Of a stretch of DNA of 45,908 nt, positions 1 to 8,068 are shown in pieces. The DNA is taken from NCBI GenBank assembly GCA_963169255.1, contig CAUJEJ010000067.1, forward strand, positions 1-45,908. The letters run 5' to 3'. Below the pieces are notes generated by a model. It saw only the letters and a list, made by a program, of their open reading frames with translations, had not been told where the DNA came from and searched no databases. A program made the translations under genes and the position numbers. Every line of letters starts with the position of its first letter. The stretch's first letter is position 1. The DNA is from Actinomycetota bacterium (lineage in GTDB: Bacteria > Actinomycetota > Actinomycetes > S36-B12 > UBA10799).

Positions 1-110
1 AAGGTAGAGGCAGCGACTCGCACTCGATAGCCCGCGCTGATATCTGAGCGAAGTTCGTCGCCAAGAAGCTCATTCACGTTGTCGATGATTCGCATTCGAA
101 ACTCCGCCAT
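1..110 (-). CDS. Partial hypothetical protein, N-terminal 36 residues
   Basis: An open frame starts at an ATG and runs off the left edge. The visible residues begin MAEFRMRIIDNVNELLGDEL and continue with an amphipathic, charged pattern. The N-terminus vaguely resembles PLD-nuclease/helicase proteins that begin with an IIDN-type motif, but that is a guess. It lies on the element side of the tRNA fragment and the IS, so it is probably cargo of the integrated element. It is too short for a product call. Confidence 0.35.
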   Translation of the reverse strand, partial: MAEFRMRIIDNVNELLGDELRSDISAGYRVRVAAST

Positions 111-313
111 ACAAGGCGGACCGCCCTGCGCCGCCGAACTCATTGAGGACAACATCAACAATAGCTGCGATGTCTGACCGAAGTAACGCCAGCAACAGCG
201 GCATTAGATCGAAGGGGTGTCGCCGCCCGCAGTATCGTCCGTTGGGCTGCGGAGTCGACCTGAAACGGCCACGTACCACCGGTTGTGGACGGTAGCCAGA
301 CCGTAGCGGAAGG
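111..313. other. Gene-poor remnant between partial ORF and IS end
   Basis: No convincing gene is visible. Short minus-strand frames (for example one containing FDLMPLLLALLRSDIAAIV) look protein-like over about 40 codons but are overlapped by the partial ORF in another frame. This is probably degraded element sequence next to the IS insertion. Confidence 0.35.
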
Positions 314-347
314 TGTCAACCAGGTTGAGACAGGTTGGGTTTGAGTT

Positions 348-1355
348 CTAGGTAGGCGTGGCGGGCTCCGTTTCGGGTTTGTTGATCCAGACGGCATTGC
401 TGATCTTCGGTGGCGTGGGCGGTTTGGTGACGAAGCGTTCCGGGTGTGCTGCGTAGGCGGCGTCGAGGGTGCTGGCTCGTTGCCGCCGGATCTGGTCGGC
501 GGTGCCGTAGTGGACGCTTGCCGGGGTGTGCCAGCCGATGCCGCAGTGGCGGTGATCGTGGTTGTACCAAGTGAAGAATTTCTGGCAGAACCCGCGCGCG
601 GCCTCGATGGTCGCGAACGTTCCGGGAAAGTCCGGCCGGTACTTCATCGTTTTGAACTGTGATTCAGAAAATGGGTTGTCATTCGGGACATGCGGGCGGC
701 TGTGAGATTTGGTGACACCGAGGTCAGCGAGGAGAAGCGCAACCGGTTTCGATGCCATCGATGAACCCCGGTCGGCATGCAGGGTGAGCTGTCCGCGATC
801 GATGTTCTGTTTCGCGGCGGTCTCCGCGATCAGTACCTCGGCCAGGGTCGCACGCTCGTGTGGCGCGAGCATCCAGCCCACGACATAGCGCGAGTGAATA
901 TCCAAGATCACATACAGGTAGAAGTACGTCCATTTTGCTGGCCCGTGCAGTTTCGTGATGTCCCATGACCACACCTGGTTTGGTGCCTCGGCGATCAGTT
1001 CAGGTTTCACCGATGCCGGATGAACGGCCTGCGCCCGGCGTTCCCCGTTCTGCCCCGCAGCGCGCAGCAGCCGGTGCATCGTGGACACCGAACACAGATA
1101 CCGGCCCTCGTCGAGCAGGACGGCGTAGACGCTCGCTGGTGCCATCTCAGCGAAACGTTCACTGTTGAGGGCACCGAGCACCGCGGCACGTTCGTCCTCA
1201 CTCAACGCCCGCGGTTGCCGCTTGCGCGGGCATGGGACCCGCGCTGGTGGGGTGGTTCTGCCACGGTAATGCGACGCGCGGGAACGGCCCGTGACCTCAC
1301 ACGCCCGCACCCGTGAAACACCAGCGTCAACGAGTTCACTGATCGCAGTTTCCAT
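348..1355 (-). CDS. IS3-family transposase OrfB (DDE integrase core)
   Basis: This is the catalytic subunit of IS3 transposition. It begins with an HTH_21-like region (ISELVDAGVSRVRACEVTGRS), followed by an rve integrase core. The DDE triad is visible as WSWDITKL, LHADRGSSM and NPFSESQFKT, and the tail HxxxGWHTPASVHYG is typical of the family. Length of about 335 residues is normal. The ATG overlaps the orfA stop as TGATG, so translation probably restarts there. No A6G slippery run was seen for the frameshift that many IS3 elements use. A TTG codon lies just upstream of the chosen ATG. Confidence 0.92.
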   Translation of the reverse strand: METAISELVDAGVSRVRACEVTGRSRASHYRGRTTPPARVPCPRKRQPRALSEDERAAVLGALNSERFAEMAPASVYAVLLDEGRYLCSVSTMHRLLRAAGQNGERRAQAVHPASVKPELIAEAPNQVWSWDITKLHGPAKWTYFYLYVILDIHSRYVVGWMLAPHERATLAEVLIAETAAKQNIDRGQLTLHADRGSSMASKPVALLLADLGVTKSHSRPHVPNDNPFSESQFKTMKYRPDFPGTFATIEAARGFCQKFFTWYNHDHRHCGIGWHTPASVHYGTADQIRRQRASTLDAAYAAHPERFVTKPPTPPKISNAVWINKPETEPATPT

Positions 1356-1792
1356 CAAGGCTTCAGCGTCGAGTCGGTGTCCGCGCTCTTGGAAAGATCT
1401 TCCAAAAGCGCGGAGAGTTTTGCTTGAACGTCAATCACCTTCCGCGACTGCGCGAGCTCGGCTTCTAGCCGCGTGTTCGCCGCCTTCAACGCCGCGAGCT
1501 CCTTGCCTGCCGTATCCGGTTTCGGGCCCGGACGTTTAGCCGCGAACGGTTCGCCCTGGCTGGCAGCGGCCTGGGCCTTCCACTTACCGACCAGCGAGGA
1601 ATACAGCTTCTCCCTGCGCAACAGCGCACTGCGATCACCACGAGGTGTCGCCTCATACTCAGCCAAAATCTTCTTCTTGTACGCGGCAGTGAACGTTCGT
1701 TTCACGGCCCGCGCCGCGACCTCAGGGTCAGGTGAATCTTCCATCCTGCCAGCATCGTGCACACCAGCAACAGCAGTCATTTCCAACGACAT
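1355..1792 (-). CDS. IS3-family transposase OrfA (HTH protein)
   Basis: This is the DNA-binding subunit that precedes OrfB. It has an HTH_Tnp_1-type region (KRTFTAAYKKKILAEYEATP followed by RSALLRREKLYSSLVGKWK). A C-terminal leucine-rich coiled coil (ELAALKAANTRLEAELAQSRKVIDVQAKLSALLEDL) is the usual dimerisation segment. The ATG at 1792 is chosen because GGGAG sits about 9 nt upstream. The ORF track extends it by 8 codons to a TTG, and a later ATG (MEDSPDPE) is also possible. Confidence 0.88.
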   Translation of the reverse strand: MSLEMTAVAGVHDAGRMEDSPDPEVAARAVKRTFTAAYKKKILAEYEATPRGDRSALLRREKLYSSLVGKWKAQAAASQGEPFAAKRPGPKPDTAGKELAALKAANTRLEAELAQSRKVIDVQAKLSALLEDLSKSADTDSTLKP

Positions 1793-1819
1793 GATCATCA
1801 ACTCCCATGCCCTCAAAAC

Positions 1820-2071
1820 TCACACATCAGAACAGCAACGCTGTCTCACCTGACGTTGACACAGAGGGTGCCCCCTTGCCGTCGCTTCCAGCGGTGTTCG
1901 TTGTTTGAGTTCCCATTCTTCGACTTCCTTTTCTATCCATTCAGGAGATCCGCTCAGTCCGCTGAGGCGGAGAGGCATAGGGAAACCGGGCTGGCGCACG
2001 CGCCTGTCTACGGTTCGCAGGTTGCGGTTCCACCGCTCTGCGAGACCCTGACGACCGATCATCTTTGCCAC
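1820..2071 (-). CDS. Putative AlpA/excisionase-like HTH protein, 3' end inside the IS
   Basis: Within a longer minus-strand frame, the segment MIGRQGLAERWNRNLRTVDR, then VRQPGFPMPL and a run ending EWIEKEVEEWE, matches the pattern of AlpA/MerR-like winged helices. In that family a turn helix is followed by the R-x-P-G-F-P wing and an x-W-x-x-x-x-V-x-x-W helix. Such small proteins often act as excisionases beside integrase sites, which fits its place about 220 bp from the tRNA fragment. About 67 codons lie outside the IS and the last 13 plus the stop lie inside it, so the IS may have clipped the natural C-terminus. The start is uncertain (GTG at 2071 or ATG at 2062). Confidence 0.5.
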   Translation of the reverse strand: MAKMIGRQGLAERWNRNLRTVDRRVRQPGFPMPLRLSGLSGSPEWIEKEVEEWELKQRTPLEATARGHPLCQRQVRQRCCSDV

Positions 2072-2290
2072 GTTCGTCGATATCGGCTGTGGATGAAACC
2101 CAACCCAACCAAGATTCAACGAGCGTCGCAGGCGCGCTGCAGCTACCCACATCGGAGCAGGTTGGACGCCATAAACGGAGATGGAAAGCGCTCCCTCGTG
2201 GCTGTCCGTCGACCCGCGTGCGTACCGAACGTGCGTAGTAGATCTGTAGTAAAGACTGAGGGGGTAGCTCAATTCCCTCGTGAAATCGTC

Positions 2291-2345
2291 ATAGAGCGAC
2301 CCCCTCCTAAGGGGTAGGCCGGGTGTTCGATTCACCCTCGGGGCA
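2291..2345 (+). pseudogene. tRNA-Arg(CCT) 3' fragment, probable attachment site (attR)
   Basis: The 3' two-thirds of a tRNA are present. There is an anticodon arm ACCCC-CTCCTAA-GGGGT (anticodon CCT), a variable loop AGGCC, a T arm GGGTG-TTCGATT-CACCC, a 3' acceptor strand TCGGGGC and discriminator A. The matching 5' acceptor strand GCCCCGA is absent. A D-arm-like GGTAGCTCAATT lies about 25 nt upstream but is separated by unrelated sequence. This is the expected product of phage or ICE integration into the 3' end of a tRNA. The intact copy and the element would lie to the left, and the original chromosome would resume at nei2. Confidence 0.7.
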
Positions 2346-2418
2346 CCTCACCACGTGTTTGGTGCGCACGCATCCGCGCCAGCGCCTTCCCGTCAACATC
2401 GACCTCAGGTAGTCACAT

Positions 2419-3249
2419 TCACATTGACATGTCCGTCGACTCCCCAAGGTGCGTCGCGGATTGGCACGTGGGGCACCACCATGTTCGCCGCTGCTCCGGG
2501 GCAGTGCCTTGCGCAGCGACTCTGATCGCTGTCCCACACACTCGGCACGGTTGGCCGTGGCGCCCATAGACCCACAACGGATGCCGCGGATCACCCGTCG
2601 TCACACGCTTCGGCCCCTGCCGATTTGCCATCAGCAACTGATGCGCGTTCGCGACGATCGACGATAGTTCAGGCACCGCTGACACCGGCACCCATGGGTT
2701 CGTTCGTGCCAGGAAGCACAGCTCGCTCTTGTAGACATTTCCGATACCGGCGAGCACACGTTGGTCGAGCAACACTGAACCAATTTGGGCGGCAGGTCTT
2801 GCTTCAAGGTTCGCCAGTGCACGTGCTGGATCCCAGTCCGCACCCAGCAAGTCTGGTCCCAAGTGTGCGAGGCGCTTGGACGCTTCGGCTGGGCTGAACA
2901 CATCAACATGGGGCAGCCGGTACCCGACCGCTGCGGCGGTTGGCGTCTTGATGACGGCACGTATCTGGTGTCCGGGGCCACCGCTCCATCGGTCTGACAT
3001 TTGGTAGATCCGCCACGCGCCATCCATGCCGAGAGTGCTGTGGACAATCACCGACGGCGGTGAATCCCCGCCGTCCGCGACGTCAATGAGTAAGTGCTTG
3101 CCGCGGGATCGAACGCCGAGCACGTGCTTGGACGCAAGGCTGACTGTAGCGAAGCGTGGGACCCGGAAGTCGGTAGCGACAAGTTGGTGGTCGCGCAACT
3201 GTTCATCGAGCTGCCGGGCAACGCGCCAAATCGTGTCGCCCTCCGGCAT
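2419..3249 (-). CDS. nei2: Endonuclease VIII / Fpg-Nei family DNA glycosylase
   Basis: This is a bifunctional DNA glycosylase/AP lyase that removes oxidised bases. The mature N-terminus MPEGDT supplies the catalytic proline and glutamate of the Fpg/Nei fold. The middle carries the H2TH segment (QIGSVLLDQRVLAGIGNVYKSELCF). The C-terminus carries a zinc finger of type C-x2-C...C-x2-C (CRVCG and CPTC). At 276 residues it matches mycobacterial Nei2. The ORF track starts 89 codons upstream, but the protein must start at MPEGD because proline 2 is catalytic. It diverges from the FAD oxidoreductase across 151 bp and is the first chromosomal gene after the tRNA fragment. Confidence 0.93.
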   Translation of the reverse strand: MPEGDTIWRVARQLDEQLRDHQLVATDFRVPRFATVSLASKHVLGVRSRGKHLLIDVADGGDSPPSVIVHSTLGMDGAWRIYQMSDRWSGGPGHQIRAVIKTPTAAAVGYRLPHVDVFSPAEASKRLAHLGPDLLGADWDPARALANLEARPAAQIGSVLLDQRVLAGIGNVYKSELCFLARTNPWVPVSAVPELSSIVANAHQLLMANRQGPKRVTTGDPRHPLWVYGRHGQPCRVCGTAIRVAAQGTAPEQRRTWWCPTCQSATHLGESTDMSM

Positions 3250-3400
3250 GTGATTCAGGGTAGTCGCAGGGCCGATGATTGCTGCGTCGCACCAGCCTGA
3301 CCCGTCGCAGAACGTCATCACGGCACCAGCGGAAGCGCACCGATACGCTGCGGGTTGTCGGCAGAGAAAGTAAGGCTGCAGCGCGAAGGATGGAGACGTC

Positions 3401-4747
3401 ATGGCGAATGTCCACGTCACGAGCTCGGGCCCTGATAACGCGCCCGACTCCACGGTTGACGTGGTGGTCGTTGGTGCAGGGCTCGCTGGACTCGCTGCCG
3501 CCCGAACCCTGACCAAAGCCGGTCTAACCGTTCAAGTTCTCGAAGCGGCCACAATAGTCGGTGGTCGGGTACGCACCGATGTCGTCGACGACTTTCGACT
3601 CGATCATGGGTTTCAGCTCTACAACCCCGCCTACCCCGAAGGTCGACGTGTGTTCGACTACGCAAACCTTGACCTGTTGACGTTCACTCGTGGTGCACTG
3701 ATTGGGCTCCCGGATCGAAGCTGGTTGCTAGCCGATCCCCGGAAGGAACCGTTCGCGGCGGGAGAGGCGATCCGGGCACCGGTCGGGTCACTGCGGTCGA
3801 AGCTGCGGTTCGTCCAGTACGCGCTTTCCCGCGAGCACATGAAGCCGGAATCGCTGATCGATCAAAGTGACTGCAGCTCACTTGAGGCTTTGCGGGCAGC
3901 AGGCATCTCCGACTCATTCATCGATACCGTGTTGCAGCCGTTCCTCGCGGGGGTCTTTCTCGAGGCTGACCTAGCGACTTCGCGGCGCTTCATGGACCTG
4001 GTTCTGCGTTCGTTTGTGCGGGGCACCCCCAGCGTCCCGGCCCGAGGCATGCAGGCCCTGCCAGACCAACTCGCTGCTGGACTCCCAGCGGGCACGGTGC
4101 GGACCTCGGTCTCGGTCGCTGGCATCAGCGGCCCGGATTCGCCGACCGGCTCGAATCCGGTTCGCATCGGCACGAATGCCGGAACGGTGAGGGCACACGC
4201 GGTGGTCATCGCCGTTAACCCGAGTGCGGTCGGCACACTGGTCGACGGTTTCACTGCACCTCAGATGAACTCCGTGACGACGTGGTACCACCGTGCGAGC
4301 CAGTCGCCAGCGGAACTGACTCGGGGCAAGCCCGTGTTGGTTGTTGATGGTCGCGGCGCGCAGCATGGCCCGCTCGTGAACTCGGTCGTCGTGAGCCACG
4401 CGGCGCCGGCGTATGCCCCGATGGGCTCCGCGCTAGTGTCCAGCAGCGCGCTCGGCGTTCACGACGACGTCGCCTCGGATGAATCAGCTCTGCGCCACGC
4501 GGAGTTCCTGCACCGGGTTCCAACGGCTCGCTGGGAACTTGTGGGTAAGTACGTGATTCCCGAAGCCCTGCCTGCAACCGCTGCCCCATTGAATGTCCGC
4601 AAGGAGGTGCGCCTTGGTAACGGCCGATACCTGGCCGGGGACCATCGCGACACTCCAAGTATTCAAGGAGCGCTCGTCAGCGGTCGGCGTGCGGCACAGG
4701 CCGTGATCGCCGACCTCCGCGACCGAAATGCGAGTAGTCAACCCTAG
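3401..4747 (+). CDS. FAD-dependent amine-oxidase-like oxidoreductase
   Basis: The N-terminus has a dinucleotide-binding fold with VVVVGAGLAGLAAARTLTKAG, then the E-x(7)-GGR motif LEAATIVGGRVRTD. The C-terminal FAD-binding element LAGDHRDTPSIQGALVSGR is typical of flavin-containing amine oxidase / protoporphyrinogen oxidase / phytoene desaturase relatives. Length of 448 is usual. A GGAG ribosome site lies 8 nt before the ATG. No neighbour indicates a pathway. Substrate is unknown, and haem or carotenoid functions cannot be assigned from this sequence. Confidence 0.85.
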   Translation: MANVHVTSSGPDNAPDSTVDVVVVGAGLAGLAAARTLTKAGLTVQVLEAATIVGGRVRTDVVDDFRLDHGFQLYNPAYPEGRRVFDYANLDLLTFTRGALIGLPDRSWLLADPRKEPFAAGEAIRAPVGSLRSKLRFVQYALSREHMKPESLIDQSDCSSLEALRAAGISDSFIDTVLQPFLAGVFLEADLATSRRFMDLVLRSFVRGTPSVPARGMQALPDQLAAGLPAGTVRTSVSVAGISGPDSPTGSNPVRIGTNAGTVRAHAVVIAVNPSAVGTLVDGFTAPQMNSVTTWYHRASQSPAELTRGKPVLVVDGRGAQHGPLVNSVVVSHAAPAYAPMGSALVSSSALGVHDDVASDESALRHAEFLHRVPTARWELVGKYVIPEALPATAAPLNVRKEVRLGNGRYLAGDHRDTPSIQGALVSGRRAAQAVIADLRDRNASSQP

Positions 4748-4820
4748 TCACCAGCCGCGCGGATTCGACAGGCTCGGTCGGTGATGCGCCAGTGGCCGGC
4801 GATGCTGCGAAGATTCCGGC

Positions 4821-5921
4821 ATGCGGACTGTTGCTGGAATGTGGACGTGGACTGAGGACGTCACCATCAACGAGTCCTGGCCGATGGTGCTCTTCGGGGT
4901 CCTTGGCGTGCTTGTGCTGGTGTGGTGCTGGCGCCGACGCCGCAACCACAAGCGTTGGTACTTCTGGCCACTGCCGTTGTTGTTGCCCTGCTTACTCCTG
5001 ATCGCAGGTTCCGCCGCAAACAACCACTTCGGGCTGTACGTCCGCCTCGGCGACCTCTTTGATCAATACCCATTCCCGACGGCGTCGGCCTCGACGCTGT
5101 CCGAAACCGCGGGCAGCTTCCCGCAGGGTGTCTCAGTCGCGACCCAGATCCCCGGTACCCAAAGCGGTGTCGGGATGCACCCTGCGTTCATCTGGCTGCC
5201 ACCGCAGTACTTCGAGGAGCCAACCAAACGCTTCCCCGTGGTGTACCTGCTGCCCGGCTCACCTGGCACCTCCGCAGACTGGTCGACTGGAGGAAACGCA
5301 CCCACAACCGGGCTAACGAACGCGCAGGCAGGGAACCCGGCCATACTCGTGTCCGCGAGTGTCGGGGAGAACCAACTCTCAGACACCGAATGCGTCAACG
5401 GCGCTCAGGGCAACTGGCAAACCTACCTGGCCGTGGACGTCCCGGCGTACGTCAATGCGAACGCGCGAACCCTCACCGGCAAGCAGAACCAGGCAGTCGC
5501 TGGCCTGTCGATGGGCGGCTACTGCGCGCAGGCACTGAGCTTGCGGAACCCCACCACTTTCGGTCTGTTCGGGAACTTCTCCGGAACCACGATGCCGACG
5601 TATGACGGTGGAATGCAGGCACTCTTCGGTGATCAAGATGACCTCACAGCAACGGTCAACAGCTACACGTCTGACTGGATCATCACGAATCAACCGGCCT
5701 CCCGATCCGTCATTGGCAAGGTAGTAACCGGCGCGCAAGATGACCCGGCGCTACTGCAGGACGAGTCCCAATTCGTGGCGAAGGCACAGGGGTTTGGGAT
5801 GAACGTCTCGATGGTGCAGCCACCTGGTGACCACAGCTTCTACTTGTGGACCACTGCTCTCCAAATCTGGCTGCCGTGGGCACTCGAGCAGATGGGCAAA
5901 CCCACAGTCATTGCTCCATAG
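4821..5921 (+). CDS. Membrane-anchored alpha/beta-hydrolase esterase (Ag85/EsteraseD-like)
   Basis: Two hydrophobic segments near residues 23-37 and 48-65 anchor a large extracytoplasmic alpha/beta-hydrolase domain. The fold starts at GVGMHPAFIWLPPQYF, followed by RFPVVYLLPG. The nucleophile elbow is GLSMGGY (Ser about 230), and a late histidine sits in PPGDHSFYLW. This is the esterase D / mycolyltransferase (antigen 85) superfamily layout. Such proteins hydrolyse or transfer acyl groups at the cell surface, but mycolyl transfer is not shown here. A second ATG six codons in (MWTWTED) is an alternative start. Confidence 0.82.
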   Translation: MRTVAGMWTWTEDVTINESWPMVLFGVLGVLVLVWCWRRRRNHKRWYFWPLPLLLPCLLLIAGSAANNHFGLYVRLGDLFDQYPFPTASASTLSETAGSFPQGVSVATQIPGTQSGVGMHPAFIWLPPQYFEEPTKRFPVVYLLPGSPGTSADWSTGGNAPTTGLTNAQAGNPAILVSASVGENQLSDTECVNGAQGNWQTYLAVDVPAYVNANARTLTGKQNQAVAGLSMGGYCAQALSLRNPTTFGLFGNFSGTTMPTYDGGMQALFGDQDDLTATVNSYTSDWIITNQPASRSVIGKVVTGAQDDPALLQDESQFVAKAQGFGMNVSMVQPPGDHSFYLWTTALQIWLPWALEQMGKPTVIAP

Positions 5922-5975
5922 CCCGCAGGGACGGAACGAATTGCGAACACCCAGCCCAGCGACGAAGGTTGCCCT

Positions 5976-6365
5976 ATGGCGATCGCAACAAGCACTGACA
6001 GCGCGTACGTAACTCAGATCTCGTCCGGAGGATTCGACTTCACCTCCGACACCACATGGGCCGACCGTGGTGGTGAAACCGCACCTACACCCCATGACCT
6101 GTTGGACGCCTCGCTCGCCGCGTGCATCGCGATGACGGTAAGGATCGCGGCTGATGCACGGCAGACTGCGCTAGATCGCGTGACGGTAGAGGTCATCAAC
6201 GACGACGAGAACCCGGCCTCGAGTTCGTTCCACTGCACGGTCACCCTCGAAGGCGACCTTTCCGAGAAGGAACGCGCGGGCCTACTCCGGGTCGCTCACG
6301 CGTGCCCGATCAGCAAGTTGCTCAGCAAGACGATCGAGATCGGAATCTCTGAGGCGAGCAGCTAG
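5976..6365 (+). CDS. OsmC/Ohr family peroxidase-like protein
   Basis: A 129-residue OsmC-fold protein. It carries the family signature TPHDLLDASLAACIAMTV with the first cysteine of the redox pair, and the second in HACPISKLLS. These cysteines reduce organic hydroperoxides in OsmC/Ohr enzymes, so a role in peroxide detoxification is likely. It may be a YhfA-type OsmC of unknown substrate. It is convergent with the MFS exporter, with 5 bp between the stops and no room for a separate terminator. Confidence 0.88.
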   Translation: MAIATSTDSAYVTQISSGGFDFTSDTTWADRGGETAPTPHDLLDASLAACIAMTVRIAADARQTALDRVTVEVINDDENPASSSFHCTVTLEGDLSEKERAGLLRVAHACPISKLLSKTIEIGISEASS

Positions 6366-6370
6366 TCAGG

Positions 6371-7960
6371 TCACTCCATCGGCACTGCGGCATCGTCAGC
6401 TAGTGAATCGGCGACGTCCTGTCGCTTGCGCAGCGGCACTTCCTTGAGGAAGAACGACAGCACGAATGCGAACGCCATAAATGGCACCGCGAAGAGGAAC
6501 GTGTTGTCGATCGCGTGGGACATCGCGGTCAAGACGTGGTCCTGCACATCTGGCGGCAACGCAGTGATATTGCTAATTGACGATGTGAGCTCGCCACCAT
6601 TCGCGCCAACAAGCGGAACCCCGGGCAGTTCCAACGCGAGTTGCGCTGCCAGTTGCGCAGTCCACACTGCTCCGAACACGGCAGTTCCAAAGGAACCACC
6701 GATCGACCTGAAGAACGTCGACGTACTCGTTGCGGCTCCGAGCTGGCGCTGTTCGACGTTGTTCTGGACCGCGATAATCAAGACCTGCATCACGTTTCCG
6801 AGGCCCGCGCCGAGAATCAACATCGCCGCGGAGAGGTACCAGAGGCTCGTGAACTGATCCACCCTGGACAACATCAGGAGACCGATGGTTGCCAGCCCGG
6901 TGCCGATGATCGGAAAGATCTTGTACTTGCCCGTTCGAGTGATCAACCGGCCGCTGAGGATCGAGGTGAAGAGCAGCCCGACCATCAACGGGAGAAGCTG
7001 CAATCCCGCAACTGTCGGGCTTGCCCCGCGCACAACCTGCATGTAGATCGACAAGTAGACGATCGCGCCAAACAGTGAGAACCCAACAACGAACCCGATG
7101 GCCGACGACACCCGCATCACTGGCAGGCGGAACATATTCATCGGAATCATCGGCTCGGGATGGCGCAACTCCTGCAAGACGAACAAGACCAGCACCAGCG
7201 TGCCGCCAACTGCAAGTCCGACGATCTGCGGCGAACCCCAGTCGTAGCGCTGCCCTCCCCAGACAGTGACCAACAGCAACAACACCACACCAAGTACCAA
7301 GAGACATGCCCCGAGCCAGTCAATCTTGTGTTTGCGTTTGTGAACCGGCAGGTGCAGGACCGCACCGAGGACGAGGAAAGCCGCAACGCCGATTGGCACG
7401 TTGATGTAGAACACCCACCGCCACGACAGATGCTCGGTGAACAACCCGCCCAGCAGCGGGCCGATCACACTCGCGACGCCGAACACCGCGCCAAACAGTC
7501 CGCTGTATTTACCGCGTTCACGAGGCGGCACGATGTCCGCTATCACCGCGAGCACCAACACCATGAGTCCACCCGCACCCAGACCTTGCAGCGCGCGAGT
7601 GGCGATGAGCTCCCACATGTTCTGCGACAGCCCGGCCAGCATCGAGCCAATCACGAAGACAACGACTGACGACTGAAGCATGAGCTTGCGGCCGTAGAGG
7701 TCGCTGAGCTTGCCCCAGATCGGCGTGCTCGCGGTTGATGCCAACAAGTAGGCAGTGACGACCCATGACAGTTCGTCTAGACCACCGAGCTCGCTGGTGA
7801 TTGTTGGAAGCGCGGTCGAGACGATCGTCTGATCGAGCGCGGCCAGCAACATCGTCAGCATCAACGCTGACAAGATCCACCACAGTCGGCGCGAGTTCTC
7901 GCTAATCGCTTCGTTCTGCAGCGTTACGTCTAATTGCTCCGCCTGCGCACCTTCACTCAC
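6371..7960 (-). CDS. DHA2-family MFS multidrug exporter (14 TM)
   Basis: This is a proton-driven drug exporter of the EmrB/QacA type. TM1 carries the DHA2 signature [19 protein letters not shown]. The loop 2-3 motif [13 protein letters not shown] is present, as is motif C in TM5 ([31 protein letters not shown], an antiporter hallmark). About 14 hydrophobic segments fit the family length of about 530. The GTG giving [10 protein letters not shown] is preferred on N-terminal appearance, since no clear ribosome site supports it or the GTG at 7987. No TetR gene is adjacent. Confidence 0.88.
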   Translation of the reverse strand: MSEGAQAEQLDVTLQNEAISENSRRLWWILSALMLTMLLAALDQTIVSTALPTITSELGGLDELSWVVTAYLLASTASTPIWGKLSDLYGRKLMLQSSVVVFVIGSMLAGLSQNMWELIATRALQGLGAGGLMVLVLAVIADIVPPRERGKYSGLFGAVFGVASVIGPLLGGLFTEHLSWRWVFYINVPIGVAAFLVLGAVLHLPVHKRKHKIDWLGACLLVLGVVLLLLVTVWGGQRYDWGSPQIVGLAVGGTLVLVLFVLQELRHPEPMIPMNMFRLPVMRVSSAIGFVVGFSLFGAIVYLSIYMQVVRGASPTVAGLQLLPLMVGLLFTSILSGRLITRTGKYKIFPIIGTGLATIGLLMLSRVDQFTSLWYLSAAMLILGAGLGNVMQVLIIAVQNNVEQRQLGAATSTSTFFRSIGGSFGTAVFGAVWTAQLAAQLALELPGVPLVGANGGELTSSISNITALPPDVQDHVLTAMSHAIDNTFLFAVPFMAFAFVLSFFLKEVPLRKRQDVADSLADDAAVPME

Positions 7961-8068
7961 AGCCGAATGATCGCACTCACGCCCCACGACATGTCGCGTC
8001 GATATTGCCGCTGTGACGAAGGGAACGAACCAAGCCGCCTAGCCTCGCGCCGAGGCAAAGCGGTCGAG

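Larger units (their letters stand above)
314..1861 (-). mobile_element. IS3-family insertion sequence, about 1.55 kb
   Basis: The two transposase ORFs are enclosed by imperfect terminal inverted repeats. The left end reads TGTCAACCAGGTTGAGACAG. The right end, reverse-complemented, reads TGTCAACGTCAGGTGAGACAG. Both ends obey the TG...CA rule of the IS3 family. Bases next to the ends (AGG at left, CAG at right) do not form an obvious 3-bp target duplication, so flanks may have rearranged after insertion. The element seems intact. Confidence 0.88.

Noticed and set aside
1757-2317. 186-residue plus-strand ORF across the IS right end
   Set aside because: It spans the IS border and the tRNA fragment and has no domain; the minus-strand AlpA-like segment is more protein-like.
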